In this document: positions 34,032-42,949 of the stretch, in pieces | Numbering within the stretch: the first letter of the stretch is position 1 | How the letters are laid out: each line of letters begins with the position of its first letter | Assembly: GCA_963803375.1 (NCBI GenBank) | Contig: CAWDMB010000015.1 | Coordinates: 23,812 to 87,811, forward strand | From: JAOPZW01 sp963803375 | GTDB lineage: Bacteria > Actinomycetota > Thermoleophilia > Solirubrobacterales > Solirubrobacteraceae | Length of the DNA: 64,000 nt | Direction: 5' to 3' | Notes under the pieces: generated by a model | What the model was told of the DNA's origin: nothing | Seen by the model: only the letters and a program-made list of their open reading frames with translations | Databases searched by the model: none | Translations under genes and position numbers: made by a program

Positions 34032-36146
34032 CTACTGCTGTCGAGCCGGCGCGGGCCGGTCGTCCCCGGTCCCGTAGAGCTCGCGCCCCCAGAGCCAGTC
34101 GCTGACCCGCTCGACGCCGCGGGTCAGGTGCCCGCGGTAGGTGCTGAAGGGCAGGCCGAGCACCTCGGCGGCCGCCTCCTGGGTCGGCGCCGGCTTCAGG
34201 TACGTGCGTTCGAGGGCACGCGCGAGCTTGACGTCGCGCGGATCGGCGCGCAGCACGTCGACCGCCTCCTCGATGAGGTCGCGCAGCGCGGCGCCCCCGC
34301 CCCCGCGGTGCTCGCTGACGACCCGGGCGCGCACGAGCGGGTTGGCCGCCAGCGCGTCGGCGCGACAGCAGTCGCGCAGCGCCCGGCGCACGGCGTCGGC
34401 GAACGCCCGCTGGGAGAGCGCGAGCTCCGGCGGCGGCGGCTGGGCCGGCGGCCCCGGCCCCTCGCCGCCGAGCTCGCGCTCGGCCATCAGCTCGAGCCAC
34501 TCGGCCCCGCTGCTGCGCCGCCAGTCACGGGCGAAGGCACCATAGCGGCGCCCGCCGACCTCGAAGTCGGCCTCCGGCACGCGGTGGAAGTGGATGTAGG
34601 CCATCAGCGGCGCCGCGACCTCGGGGTCGGCGAACGAGAGGTAGTACCAGGACAGCCGGGGGCGCTTGAGCCACTCCTGCGTGGTCCGGATCGTCACGAC
34701 GTTGAACGACCGCGACGCCGCCTGGTAGGCGTCGCGGTCCATGAAGAAGCGCGCGAGCAGCACCTCGTCCTGCGTCCGCGGCGGCGCGTGGCGGTGCGCG
34801 TGCGCCCACGCCGCCCGCGCGGCGGGGTCGCGCTCGATCTCGTCGGCGCCGGCTTCGTGCAGCGCGAGCTGCGCGAGGAACCCGACGGGCTCGGGGCCGC
34901 GCCCGCGGAAGGGTGCGAACGCCCACGGCTGGCGCTCGAGCCAGCGGGCCGCGATCGCCGCCGACTCGGGTCCCTCGTGGCGCTCGACCATGGCGACGAT
35001 CGCCGCGCCGTCACCAGGGCGCAGCTCGTCGGCGTAGACCTGCCCGAGGCTCTCCCAGTCCCAGAACAGCAGCGCGGCCGGATTGCCGCGATGCAGGAAC
35101 ATGAGGTCGGCGAGCGCCCGCTGGTGCTCGAAGCCCTCGGTGGACGTCAGGCGCCCCACGACGTCGCGGCGCACGACGCCGTGCACGTGCGCGTAGACCG
35201 CCGGATCGCGCCAGCGCAGGTCCGCATCGATCACCGCGCGGGCCAGGTCGTGCGGAAACAGGCCGTGCGGCCCGCTCTCGACGAAGGACAGCTCGCGCAG
35301 CCAGGCGAAGAGCTCGTCGCCGTCGTCGTCCGCGAGCGCGCTGCGCAGCTGGGCGGCCGTCGTCGTGCGGGCGTGCGCCGCCACCTCGAGCGCCAGCCGG
35401 TGGCGCTGGCTGGGCACGCCGGCCAGGAAGCTCTCGACCAGCCTCCCCACCACGTCGGGCACGGTCGCGAGCTCGAGCGGCGCGTCGTGCTCGGAGAGCG
35501 AGAGCACGTCGACCAGCAGCGACAGCGCGAGCGGATGGCCGTGGGTGAGCTCGAGCACCCGCTCGTGCAGCGCCTCCGGCACCTCGGCGCGGTACAGCAG
35601 CGTCCGCGCGTCGTCCGGGCCCAGGTTGCGCAGCGAGACCACCCGCAGGAGGTCGCGCCAGCCGGGATCGCGCCGCCAGCTCGGGGCCGGGCGGGCCCGG
35701 GCGGCGATCACGGTGACGGCGCCCGCGGGCAGCGCGGGCACGAACTCGTCGCGCAGCCAGTCCTCCAGCCCGAGCGCGGCCTCGAACGTGTCGAGCAGGA
35801 GCACCGGGCGCTCGCGGCCCGCGGAAAGGTCGGCGGCCGACGCGCCGCCCGGCCGCCCCCAGGCGCGCGCGAGCGCGTCCACGAACGCCGGCGGCGACGG
35901 CTCGCTCGCGCGCAGGTCGAGGACGACGGGCTCGCGGCCGAGCCGCGCGGCCTCGTCGGCGAGCGCACCGACGAGCGTGGTCTTGCCGACCCCGCCCGGC
36001 CCGTGCACCCAGAGCACGCTGAACGGCGGCTCGTCCGCGGCGAGGGCGTCGCGGAACAGCTCGAGCTCCGCCGCGCGCCCGACGAACTGCCGCCGGCGCG
36101 CGCCCCGCAGGCGATCGGCGACCGTCGGACCCTGCTGCGACCGCAT
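34032..36146 (-). CDS. Large STAND-type ATPase regulator with C-terminal sigma-4-like HTH
   Basis: 704 residues from ATG 36146. Walker A is HGPGGVGKTTLVG (48-60) and Walker B RPVLLLDTFE (113-122), in an AAA/NACHT-like ATPase; a long helical middle follows. The C terminus (TQEAAAEVLGLPFSTYRGHL) looks like a sigma-70 region 4-type DNA-binding helix-turn-helix. Such proteins are usually ligand-sensing transcription regulators. It lies 87 bp upstream of the flavoprotein-hydrolase fusion on the same strand, so it may control that gene. No exact family named. Confidence 0.8.
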   Translation of the reverse strand: MRSQQGPTVADRLRGARRRQFVGRAAELELFRDALAADEPPFSVLWVHGPGGVGKTTLVGALADEAARLGREPVVLDLRASEPSPPAFVDALARAWGRPGGASAADLSAGRERPVLLLDTFEAALGLEDWLRDEFVPALPAGAVTVIAARARPAPSWRRDPGWRDLLRVVSLRNLGPDDARTLLYRAEVPEALHERVLELTHGHPLALSLLVDVLSLSEHDAPLELATVPDVVGRLVESFLAGVPSQRHRLALEVAAHARTTTAAQLRSALADDDGDELFAWLRELSFVESGPHGLFPHDLARAVIDADLRWRDPAVYAHVHGVVRRDVVGRLTSTEGFEHQRALADLMFLHRGNPAALLFWDWESLGQVYADELRPGDGAAIVAMVERHEGPESAAIAARWLERQPWAFAPFRGRGPEPVGFLAQLALHEAGADEIERDPAARAAWAHAHRHAPPRTQDEVLLARFFMDRDAYQAASRSFNVVTIRTTQEWLKRPRLSWYYLSFADPEVAAPLMAYIHFHRVPEADFEVGGRRYGAFARDWRRSSGAEWLELMAERELGGEGPGPPAQPPPPELALSQRAFADAVRRALRDCCRADALAANPLVRARVVSEHRGGGGAALRDLIEEAVDVLRADPRDVKLARALERTYLKPAPTQEAAAEVLGLPFSTYRGHLTRGVERVSDWLWGRELYGTGDDRPAPARQQ

Positions 36147-36347
36147 GCTCACCCCGGCCGCCTGGCGATCGGGGAGAACTGGCCGTAGCCCGCCACGCGC
36201 CAACGATGACGGGCGGAGGACCGCGCGGTCAACCGAGATCTTCGTCGGCTGCTACGAGCACCGCGGACGGTTCGTCGTCGAGCCGGGCGCGATCGACGTC
36301 CACGCGGGCACGAGCTCGAGCGCCGGCCCGAGGGCCACGCTCGCGGT

Positions 36348-37484
36348 TCACCGGTTGACGGCGAGCAGCCGCGCCAGGCGCGCGAGCGCCTCGTCGGCCT
36401 CGGCCTCGCCGATGACCAGCGGCGGGAGCAGGCGCACGGTCGCCGGGCCGGTCGCGTTGACGACGAGGCGCTCCTCGAGCAGGGCGCGACGCACGAGCGC
36501 CGGCGCGTCGATCCCGTCGAGCTCGAAGGCGAGCATCAGCCCGAGGCCGCGCACCTCGGTCACGCCCGGCAGCGCGGCGACGCCGTCGGCCAGGCGCGCG
36601 CCGAGCGCCGCGACGCGCGCCTGGAGGGCCCGATCCTCGAGGACGTCGAGCACCGCGTGCGCGGCGGCGGCGACGACCGGGCCGCCGGCGAAGGTCGAGC
36701 CGTGGTCGCCGGGCACGAGCACGTCGCGCAGGCGCTCGCCGGTCACGAGCGCGCCGATCGGCAGCCCGCCGCCGAGCGCCTTGGCAGTGATCAGGGCGTC
36801 GGGCACGACGCCCGCGTGCTCGAACGCCCACAGCGGACCCGTGCGCGCGAGCCCGCACTGGACCTCGTCGAACAGCAGCGCCGCGTCGTGCTCGTCGCAG
36901 GCCGCCCGCGCCGCCCGCATGAGCTCGTCGGGCAGGACCCACACCCCGCCCTCGCCCTGCACGGGCTCGAGCATGACCGCCGCGGCGCGGTCGTCGACGG
37001 TCGCGGTCACCGCCTCGGCCGTGGGATCGACGGCGCGGAAGCCCGGCACGAGCGGAGCGAACGGCGCCTGCTTGGCCTCCTGCGGCGTCGCGCTCAGCGC
37101 CCCGAAGGTGCGACCGTGAAAGCCCCGCCGCAGCGTGACGACGTCGCCGCCCGGCTTGGCCTTGCGCGCGAGCTTGAGCGCCGCCTCGACCGCCTCGGCG
37201 CCCGAGTTCGTGAAGAAGACGCCGCCGCCGAGCGAGCCCGCCGCCAGCCGCTCGGCGAGCGTGACCATCGGCTCGGTGAAGAAGAGGTTGCCGACGTGGA
37301 GCAGGCGCCCGGCCTGCTCGCGCACGGCGGCGACCACCGCCGGGTGGCAGTGGCCGACGCTCGAGACGCCGATGCCGCTCAGGAAGTCCAGGTACTCGCG
37401 GCCGGCGTCGTCCCACAGCCGCGCCCCCTCGCCGCGGACGAACGTCACCGGGTAGCGCGCGTAGGTCTCCAGCAGCGCGCTCAC
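36348..37484 (-). CDS. argD: Acetylornithine aminotransferase
   Basis: 378 residues. PLP class III aminotransferase of arginine synthesis. Signatures: LSGIGVSSVGHCHPAVV, FTNSGAEAVEAALKLARK, LRRGFHGRTFGALSAT, LLFDEVQCGLARTG and the PLP lysine in LITAKALGGGLPIGAL. GTG 37484 overlaps the argB stop in a GTGA, fixing the start and coupling translation. Last gene of the pheST-argCJBD run. Downstream, where actinobacteria usually have argF-argR, there is a 201-bp gap and then the unrelated ATPase gene. Confidence 0.95.
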   Translation of the reverse strand: MSALLETYARYPVTFVRGEGARLWDDAGREYLDFLSGIGVSSVGHCHPAVVAAVREQAGRLLHVGNLFFTEPMVTLAERLAAGSLGGGVFFTNSGAEAVEAALKLARKAKPGGDVVTLRRGFHGRTFGALSATPQEAKQAPFAPLVPGFRAVDPTAEAVTATVDDRAAAVMLEPVQGEGGVWVLPDELMRAARAACDEHDAALLFDEVQCGLARTGPLWAFEHAGVVPDALITAKALGGGLPIGALVTGERLRDVLVPGDHGSTFAGGPVVAAAAHAVLDVLEDRALQARVAALGARLADGVAALPGVTEVRGLGLMLAFELDGIDAPALVRRALLEERLVVNATGPATVRLLPPLVIGEAEADEALARLARLLAVNR

Positions 37485-38332
37485 GAGGCGGGGCGGATCT
37501 TCGTGCCCGAGCCCGCGTCGGTGAAGAGCTCGAGCAGGAGCGAGTGGGGCACGCGCCCGTCGATGATGTGCGCGAACGTCACGCCGCCGTGGATCGCCTC
37601 GACGCACGCCCCGAGCTTCGGGCGCATCCCGCCCGTGATCCCGGGCAGCGCGGCCCCCACCTCGTCGGCGCCGACCTCGGAGACGAGGCTCGCCGGGTCG
37701 GCGGGGTCGCGCAGCCAGCCGGCGACGTCGGTGAGGAAGATGACCTTGTAGGCCCCGAGCGCGCGCGCGACGGCGCCCGCCGCCGCGTCGGCGTTGATGT
37801 TGTAGGAGCGGCCCTCGCGGTCCGCGCCGATCGAGGCGACGACCGGGATGTAGTCCTGGGCGATGTGGCGCAGGACGTCGACGTTGACGCGCTCGATGTG
37901 CCCGACGAAGCCGACGTCCTGGCCCTCGGGACCGGCCTGGCGGCCCGCGCGGAAGAGCTGGCCGTCATCGCCGGAGAGCCCGACCGCGGGCTGGCCGTGG
38001 CGGTTGAGGCGCAGGACGATGTCCTTGTTGACCTTGCCCACGAGGACCATCTTGGCCACCTCGACGGTGTCGGCGTCGCTCACCCGCAGGCCGCCGACGA
38101 ACTCGACCGGCAGCCCGAGGCGCCTCATGTGCGCCGTGATCTCCGGGCCGCCGCCGTGCACGACGACGGGGTTCAGGCCGACGTACTTGAGCAGGACGAC
38201 GTCGCGGGCGAACTCCTCGCGCAGCCCCGGGTCCTCCATGGCCGCGCCGCCGTACTTGATGACGACCGTCTTGCCGTGGAACTCCCGGATGTAGGGGAGC
38301 GACTCGAGGAGGGTGCCGACGTTGGCGTTCAC
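37481..38332 (-). CDS. argB: Acetylglutamate kinase
   Basis: 283 residues, amino-acid kinase fold. Phosphorylates N-acetylglutamate and is the usual arginine feedback point. KTVVIKYGGAAMED (phosphate-binding start), VVHGGGPEITAHMRRLG, YNINADAAAGAVARALGA, FLTDVAGW and LPGITGGMRPKLGACVEAI are all present. The ATG overlaps the argJ stop by 4 bp. The N-terminal helix before the kinase core (MNANVGTLLESLPYIREFHG) is typical of arginine-inhibited hexameric enzymes. Confidence 0.96.
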   Translation of the reverse strand: MNANVGTLLESLPYIREFHGKTVVIKYGGAAMEDPGLREEFARDVVLLKYVGLNPVVVHGGGPEITAHMRRLGLPVEFVGGLRVSDADTVEVAKMVLVGKVNKDIVLRLNRHGQPAVGLSGDDGQLFRAGRQAGPEGQDVGFVGHIERVNVDVLRHIAQDYIPVVASIGADREGRSYNINADAAAGAVARALGAYKVIFLTDVAGWLRDPADPASLVSEVGADEVGAALPGITGGMRPKLGACVEAIHGGVTFAHIIDGRVPHSLLLELFTDAGSGTKIRPAS

Positions 38333-39567
38333 GTCGTGTATTCCGCGTTGATCGTCACGTACTCGTGCCCGAGGTCCGAGAAGAAGACCTCGGTCTCGTG
38401 GCCGTCGCCGGGCAGCTCGACGACGTACTCGACCTCGTCGGCGCTCACCGCCGGCGCGAGCGCGGCGAGGTCGGCGCCGACGGCCGCGCCGGCCACGCAG
38501 AGCTGCGCGCCCTCGATCGCGATGTCGAGCGCCAGCGGCGCGGTGCCCGGAAGCGCGGCGCCGACGGCCTGGGCGATCCGCCCCCAGTTGGGGTCACCGC
38601 CGTAGAGGGCGGCCTTGACCAGCGGCGAGTTGGCCACCGCGCGGGCCGCGGCCTCGACGTGCGCGCCGTGGCCGCCGCGCACGACGACGCGCCCGGTCCG
38701 GCGCGCGCCCTCGCCGTCGCGCACGATCAGCAGCGCGAGCTGGCGCAGGAGCGCGTCGAGCGCCTGACCGAAGCGCAGCTCGTCCTCGGACTCGGGCGCC
38801 ACCGCGACGGCGGAGGCCCCGGTCGCCATCAGGATCGCCGTGTCGTTGGTCGAGAGCTGCCCGTCGACGGAGATGCGGTCGAACGAGCGCTTCACGCAGA
38901 CGCCGAGCAGCAGGTCGGCCGTCGCGGCCTGCAACGCGGCGTCGGTCTGCACGAAGCAGAGCATCGTCGCGAACGCCGGCTGGATCATCCCGGCGCCCTT
39001 GGCCTGGGCGCTGAGGCGCACGGTCCCGCCGGACAGCTCGACGTCGAGCGCCGCGCGCTTCTCGAAGGCGTCGGTGGTCATGATCGCCGCCTGCAGGTCG
39101 CCGTCGCCGTCGGGGCGCAGCTCGCCCGCCGCGCGGCCGAGCCCCGCGACGACGGCGCCGGCGTCGAGCGGCACGCCGATGACGCCGGTCGAGGCGACGG
39201 CCACGCGCGCCGGCTCGACGCCGGCCGCGTCCGCGCCGGCGGCCTGCATGCGCGCGGCCGCCTCGATGCCGGCGGGGCCGGTCGCCGCGTTCGCGTTGCC
39301 GGCGTTGACGGCCACGACGCGCAGCGCGTCCAGGCGCGCGTGCTCCCGGGTCAGCAGCACCGGCGCCGCGAGCACGCCCGAGCGGGTGAAGCGGGCAGCG
39401 CTCGTCGTCGCCTCCGCGTCGGCGACGAGCAGGCCGACGTCGCGCCCACCGCTCGGCTTCAGCCCCGCGGCGACCCCGGCGGCGCGGAAGCCCCCGGGCA
39501 GCCCGGGCGCAGCCGCCTCGCGGACACCGCTCGGGACGTCGACCCAGCGCGAGCCGAAGAAGCTCAC
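38329..39567 (-). CDS. argJ: Glutamate N-acetyltransferase (ornithine acetyltransferase)
   Basis: 412 residues. Recycles the acetyl group from acetylornithine to glutamate and may also use acetyl-CoA. The self-cleaving Ntn-type site is in KGAGMIQPAFATMLCF, where cleavage before the Thr yields two chains. VAVNAGNANAATG, STGVIGVPL and YGGDPNWGRIAQAVG are further signatures. ATGA overlaps on both sides (argC upstream, argB downstream) indicate tight translational coupling. Confidence 0.96.
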   Translation of the reverse strand: MSFFGSRWVDVPSGVREAAAPGLPGGFRAAGVAAGLKPSGGRDVGLLVADAEATTSAARFTRSGVLAAPVLLTREHARLDALRVVAVNAGNANAATGPAGIEAAARMQAAGADAAGVEPARVAVASTGVIGVPLDAGAVVAGLGRAAGELRPDGDGDLQAAIMTTDAFEKRAALDVELSGGTVRLSAQAKGAGMIQPAFATMLCFVQTDAALQAATADLLLGVCVKRSFDRISVDGQLSTNDTAILMATGASAVAVAPESEDELRFGQALDALLRQLALLIVRDGEGARRTGRVVVRGGHGAHVEAAARAVANSPLVKAALYGGDPNWGRIAQAVGAALPGTAPLALDIAIEGAQLCVAGAAVGADLAALAPAVSADEVEYVVELPGDGHETEVFFSDLGHEYVTINAEYTT

Positions 39568-40544
39568 GCGAGGCCCGCCGTCTCGTCGAGGCCGAGCATC
39601 AGGTTGAGGTTCTGGACGGCCTGCGACGCCGCGCCCTTCCAGAGGTTGTCGATCGCCGCGAAGACCATCGCCTTGCCCGTGCGCTCGTCCCAGCGCGCGT
39701 GGATGCGACAGACGTTCGAGTCGCGCACGTCGCGCACGCCGGGCGGGCGCGCCGCGAGCTCGACGAACGGCTCGCCGGCGTAGGCCTGCGCGAAGAGCGC
39801 CTCGACGTCGACCGGCGCGTCGAGCGTCGCGTAGCAGGACACGAGCTCGCCCTGGTCGAGCGGCAGCAGGTGCGGCACGAACGTCGCGGTCAGGGCCGCG
39901 CCGAGAGCCGCGAGCTCCTGGTCGATCTCGGGCATGTGCCGGTGCCCGGCGACGCCGTACGGCACGACGTTACCGTCGACCGCCACGAAGTGGGTCGTCG
40001 CCGTCGCGGCGCGCCCGGCGCCGGAGACGCCCGTCTTGGCGTCGATGACGACGTCGCGCAGGTGCGGCGCGAGCGGCGCGAGCGCGAGCAGCGCGGCGGT
40101 CGGGAAGCAGCCGGGGTTGGCGGCCAGGCTCGCGCCGCGCAGCGCGTCGCGGCGCAGCTCGGGCAGCCCGTAGACGGCCTCCTCCAGCAGCTCGGGGTGC
40201 GGGTGCGCGACGTACCAGCGCTCGTAGACGGCGAGGTCGCGCAGGCGGAAGTCGGCGCTGAGGTCGACGACGGTCATGTCGCGCTCGCGCAGCGCTGCGA
40301 CGACCGGCGCCGCGGCGCCGTGGGGGTAGGCGACGACCGCCGCGTCCGCGGCCGCGTGGCGGTCGAGGTCGAGCTCCTCGAGCACGAGCGGCACCCGGTG
40401 GTGGGGGTAGAGGTCGTCGAGGCGCGCGCCGGCGTCCGAGCGGCTCGTCACTGCTACGAGCTCGAGCTCGGGGTGGCGGTGGACGATGCGTGCGGCCAGG
40501 GCGCCGGTGTAGCCCGAGGCCCCGGCGACGACGACGCTAGGCAC
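39564..40544 (-). CDS. argC: N-acetyl-gamma-glutamyl-phosphate reductase
   Basis: About 326 residues. NADPH-dependent reductase in arginine synthesis. The Rossmann motif VVVAGASGYTGAL begins almost at the N terminus; the catalytic cysteine is in AANPGCFPTA; HRHMPEIDQEL and FAAIDNLWKGAASQAVQN are family blocks. GTG 40544 gives a family-like N terminus with GGTGAG 4 nt upstream; GTG 40553 is the alternative. Both overlap or touch the pheT stop (40537-40539), so arg genes are read from the pheST transcript. Confidence 0.94.
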   Translation of the reverse strand: MPSVVVAGASGYTGALAARIVHRHPELELVAVTSRSDAGARLDDLYPHHRVPLVLEELDLDRHAAADAAVVAYPHGAAAPVVAALRERDMTVVDLSADFRLRDLAVYERWYVAHPHPELLEEAVYGLPELRRDALRGASLAANPGCFPTAALLALAPLAPHLRDVVIDAKTGVSGAGRAATATTHFVAVDGNVVPYGVAGHRHMPEIDQELAALGAALTATFVPHLLPLDQGELVSCYATLDAPVDVEALFAQAYAGEPFVELAARPPGVRDVRDSNVCRIHARWDERTGKAMVFAAIDNLWKGAASQAVQNLNLMLGLDETAGLA

Positions 40545-42942
40545 GCAGCTCACCGCCGAGCTCGTGGCGCAGCGCCGCGACGATCCGCTCGCGCACGGGC
40601 GCGACGTCCTCGTCAGTCAGCGTGCGGTCCGGCGCGCGGAAGCTCAACGCGAGCGCGAGCGAGACGCGCCCCGCGCCCACCTGCGCGCCGCGGAACACGT
40701 CGAAGACGCGCGCGGCGGTGAGCAGCTCGCCGCCCGCAAGGCGCACGGCGTCGAGCACGGCGCCGGCCGGCACGTCGTCGGGCACGACGACCGCGAGATC
40801 GAGCCGCAGCGCCGGGAAGCTCTCCAGCGCGCGGAACTGCGGGACGGCGATCGCGTGGCGCAGCGCGCGGTCGAGGTCGACCTCGAAGGCCGCCCCGTCG
40901 TCCAGGTCCCATCCACGCGCGACGAGCGGGTGCAGCTCGCCGAGCCAGCCGACGGGCTCGCCGCCGGCCAGCACGCGCGCGCTGCGGCCGGGGTGCAGGA
41001 ACGGCTCGGTCGCCGGCTGAACCGACCACGGGATGCGCGCCGCCTCGAAGGCGGCGCCGAGCAGGCCCTTGGCGGCGAAGAAGCCCGCCTGCGGCGGGTC
41101 GGGCGTCCCCCACGAGGGCGGCTGCAGGCGCCCGATCAGGATCGCGCCTAGCGCGCGGTGCTCGTGGGGCAGCGGCTCGTCGCTCGAGCGGTACACCGCG
41201 CCACACTCGAAGAGCCCGAGGTCGGCGGTCCCGCGCGCGTGGTTGAAGCGCGCGACGTCGAGCAGCGAGCCGAGCAGCGTCGTGCGCAGGACCGAGGCGT
41301 CCTCGGTCATCGGGTTCTCGAGCACGACGAAGGCGCGCCGCGGGTCGGTGGGCTCCAGGCGCAGGCGGTCGGCGAGCGCCGGCGCGGTGAAGCTCCACCC
41401 CACCACCTCGAAGAGCCCGCGACCGGCGAGCGCGTCGACGCTGCGCCGGCGCAGCCGCTGCTCGTCGGTCAGGTACCCGGCGGCGCCGCGGCGCTTGGGC
41501 AGCGTGGCCGGGAGCTTCTCGAGGCCGTCGAGGCGCGCGACCTCCTCGATCAGGTCGGCCTCGCGGGTGACGTCGTTGCGCCGGAACGCCGGCACGGTGG
41601 CGTCCAGGCCGTCGTCGGCGTCGGCGACCGCGAACTCCAGGCGCCCGAGCAGCTCGGCCTGGCGCTCGCGGGCGATCGCCAGGCCGAGGAGGCCCTCGAC
41701 CTTCGCCGTGCGCAGGCGGATCGTCCGCGCCGGCGGCCCGGGACCGCCCTCGTCGATCGTCCCGCGCACGAGGCGCGCGCCGGTGAGCTCGAGCATGAGC
41801 CGCGTGGCGAGCACCTGCGCCTCCAGCGCCTGCTCGGGCGCGAGTCCCTTCTCGAAGCGCCCGGACGCCTCGCTGCGCAGCCCGAGGACCTGCGAGGTGC
41901 GGTGGATGTTGGGCCCGACCCAGCTCGCGACCTCCATCAGCACGCGCGTGGTGGCGTCGTGGACCTCGGAGCGCGCGCCGCCCATGACGCCGGCGATCGA
42001 CGTCGGGCCGTCGGCGTCGTCGATGACCAGCATCTCGTCGTCGAGCGTGCGCACCTGGCCGTCGAGCGTCTGCACCCGCTCGCCGGCGCGCGCGCGGCGC
42101 ACGACGAGCCGCCCGCCGGCGACGCGGTCGAGGTCGAAGGCGTGCAGCGGGTGGCCCGCGAGCAGCATCGCGTAGTTCGTGATGTCGACGACGTTGGAGA
42201 TCGGGCGCAGCCCGGCCGCCATCAGCCGGGCCTTCAGCCACGGCGGCGACGGGCCGATCGTGACGCCCTCGAAGGCCCGCGCGGTGAAGCGCGGGCAGAG
42301 GTCGGGCGCCTGCACGACGACCTCGACGCCGTCGATCGGGCCGGGCGTCCCGGAGTCCTCGCTCCACGGAGCCGGCCCGAGCGGCGCCCCGGTCGCCGCG
42401 TGCAGCTCGCGCGCGACGCCGAAGACGCCGAGGCAGTCGGGCCGGTTCGGCGCGATCTCGAGCTCGAGCACCTCGGTGGCGATCGGCAGCACCTCGGCCA
42501 GCGGCCGGCCGGGCTCGGCACCGCCGTCGAGGACGAGGATCCCGGCGTGCTCGGTGCCGATCCCGAGCTCGTCCTCGGCCAGGATCATCCCGTGGGACTC
42601 CACGCCGCGCAGCCGCGCGCTGCCGAGCGTCGAGCCGTCGGGCATGACGGCACCGGGGCGCGCGACGGCGACGAGCTGACCGGCCGCGACGTTCGGCGCG
42701 CCGCAGACGATCTGCTGCGTGGCGCCGTCGCCGAGGTCGACGCGGCAGACCGTCAGGCGGTCGGCGTCGGGATGGCGCTCGGCGGCAACGACGCGTCCGA
42801 CGACGAAGCGCTCGAGGGCGCCGACGCCGTGGTGGTGGACGGCCTCGACCTTCGTGCCGGTCATCGTCAGGCGCTCCTCGACCGCGGCGGCGTCCAGGCC
42901 GGGGTCGCAGTGCTCGAGCAGCCATTCGAGCGGGACGCGCAT
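40537..42942 (-). CDS. pheT: Phenylalanyl-tRNA synthetase beta subunit
   Basis: 801 residues. The N-terminal EMAP/OB-fold tRNA-binding part contains VVGRVVAAERHPDADRLTVC and VCGAPNVAAGQLVAVARPG. B5 and catalytic-like core: VVDITNYAMLLAGHPLHAFD and ASGRFEKGLAPEQALEA. The C-terminal anticodon-binding ferredoxin fold ends near FRGAQVGAGRVSLALALSF. Required with PheS for the alpha2-beta2 enzyme. 7 bp after pheS. Confidence 0.96.
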   Translation of the reverse strand: MRVPLEWLLEHCDPGLDAAAVEERLTMTGTKVEAVHHHGVGALERFVVGRVVAAERHPDADRLTVCRVDLGDGATQQIVCGAPNVAAGQLVAVARPGAVMPDGSTLGSARLRGVESHGMILAEDELGIGTEHAGILVLDGGAEPGRPLAEVLPIATEVLELEIAPNRPDCLGVFGVARELHAATGAPLGPAPWSEDSGTPGPIDGVEVVVQAPDLCPRFTARAFEGVTIGPSPPWLKARLMAAGLRPISNVVDITNYAMLLAGHPLHAFDLDRVAGGRLVVRRARAGERVQTLDGQVRTLDDEMLVIDDADGPTSIAGVMGGARSEVHDATTRVLMEVASWVGPNIHRTSQVLGLRSEASGRFEKGLAPEQALEAQVLATRLMLELTGARLVRGTIDEGGPGPPARTIRLRTAKVEGLLGLAIARERQAELLGRLEFAVADADDGLDATVPAFRRNDVTREADLIEEVARLDGLEKLPATLPKRRGAAGYLTDEQRLRRRSVDALAGRGLFEVVGWSFTAPALADRLRLEPTDPRRAFVVLENPMTEDASVLRTTLLGSLLDVARFNHARGTADLGLFECGAVYRSSDEPLPHEHRALGAILIGRLQPPSWGTPDPPQAGFFAAKGLLGAAFEAARIPWSVQPATEPFLHPGRSARVLAGGEPVGWLGELHPLVARGWDLDDGAAFEVDLDRALRHAIAVPQFRALESFPALRLDLAVVVPDDVPAGAVLDAVRLAGGELLTAARVFDVFRGAQVGAGRVSLALALSFRAPDRTLTDEDVAPVRERIVAALRHELGGELRA

Positions 42943-42949
42943 CAGCCGG

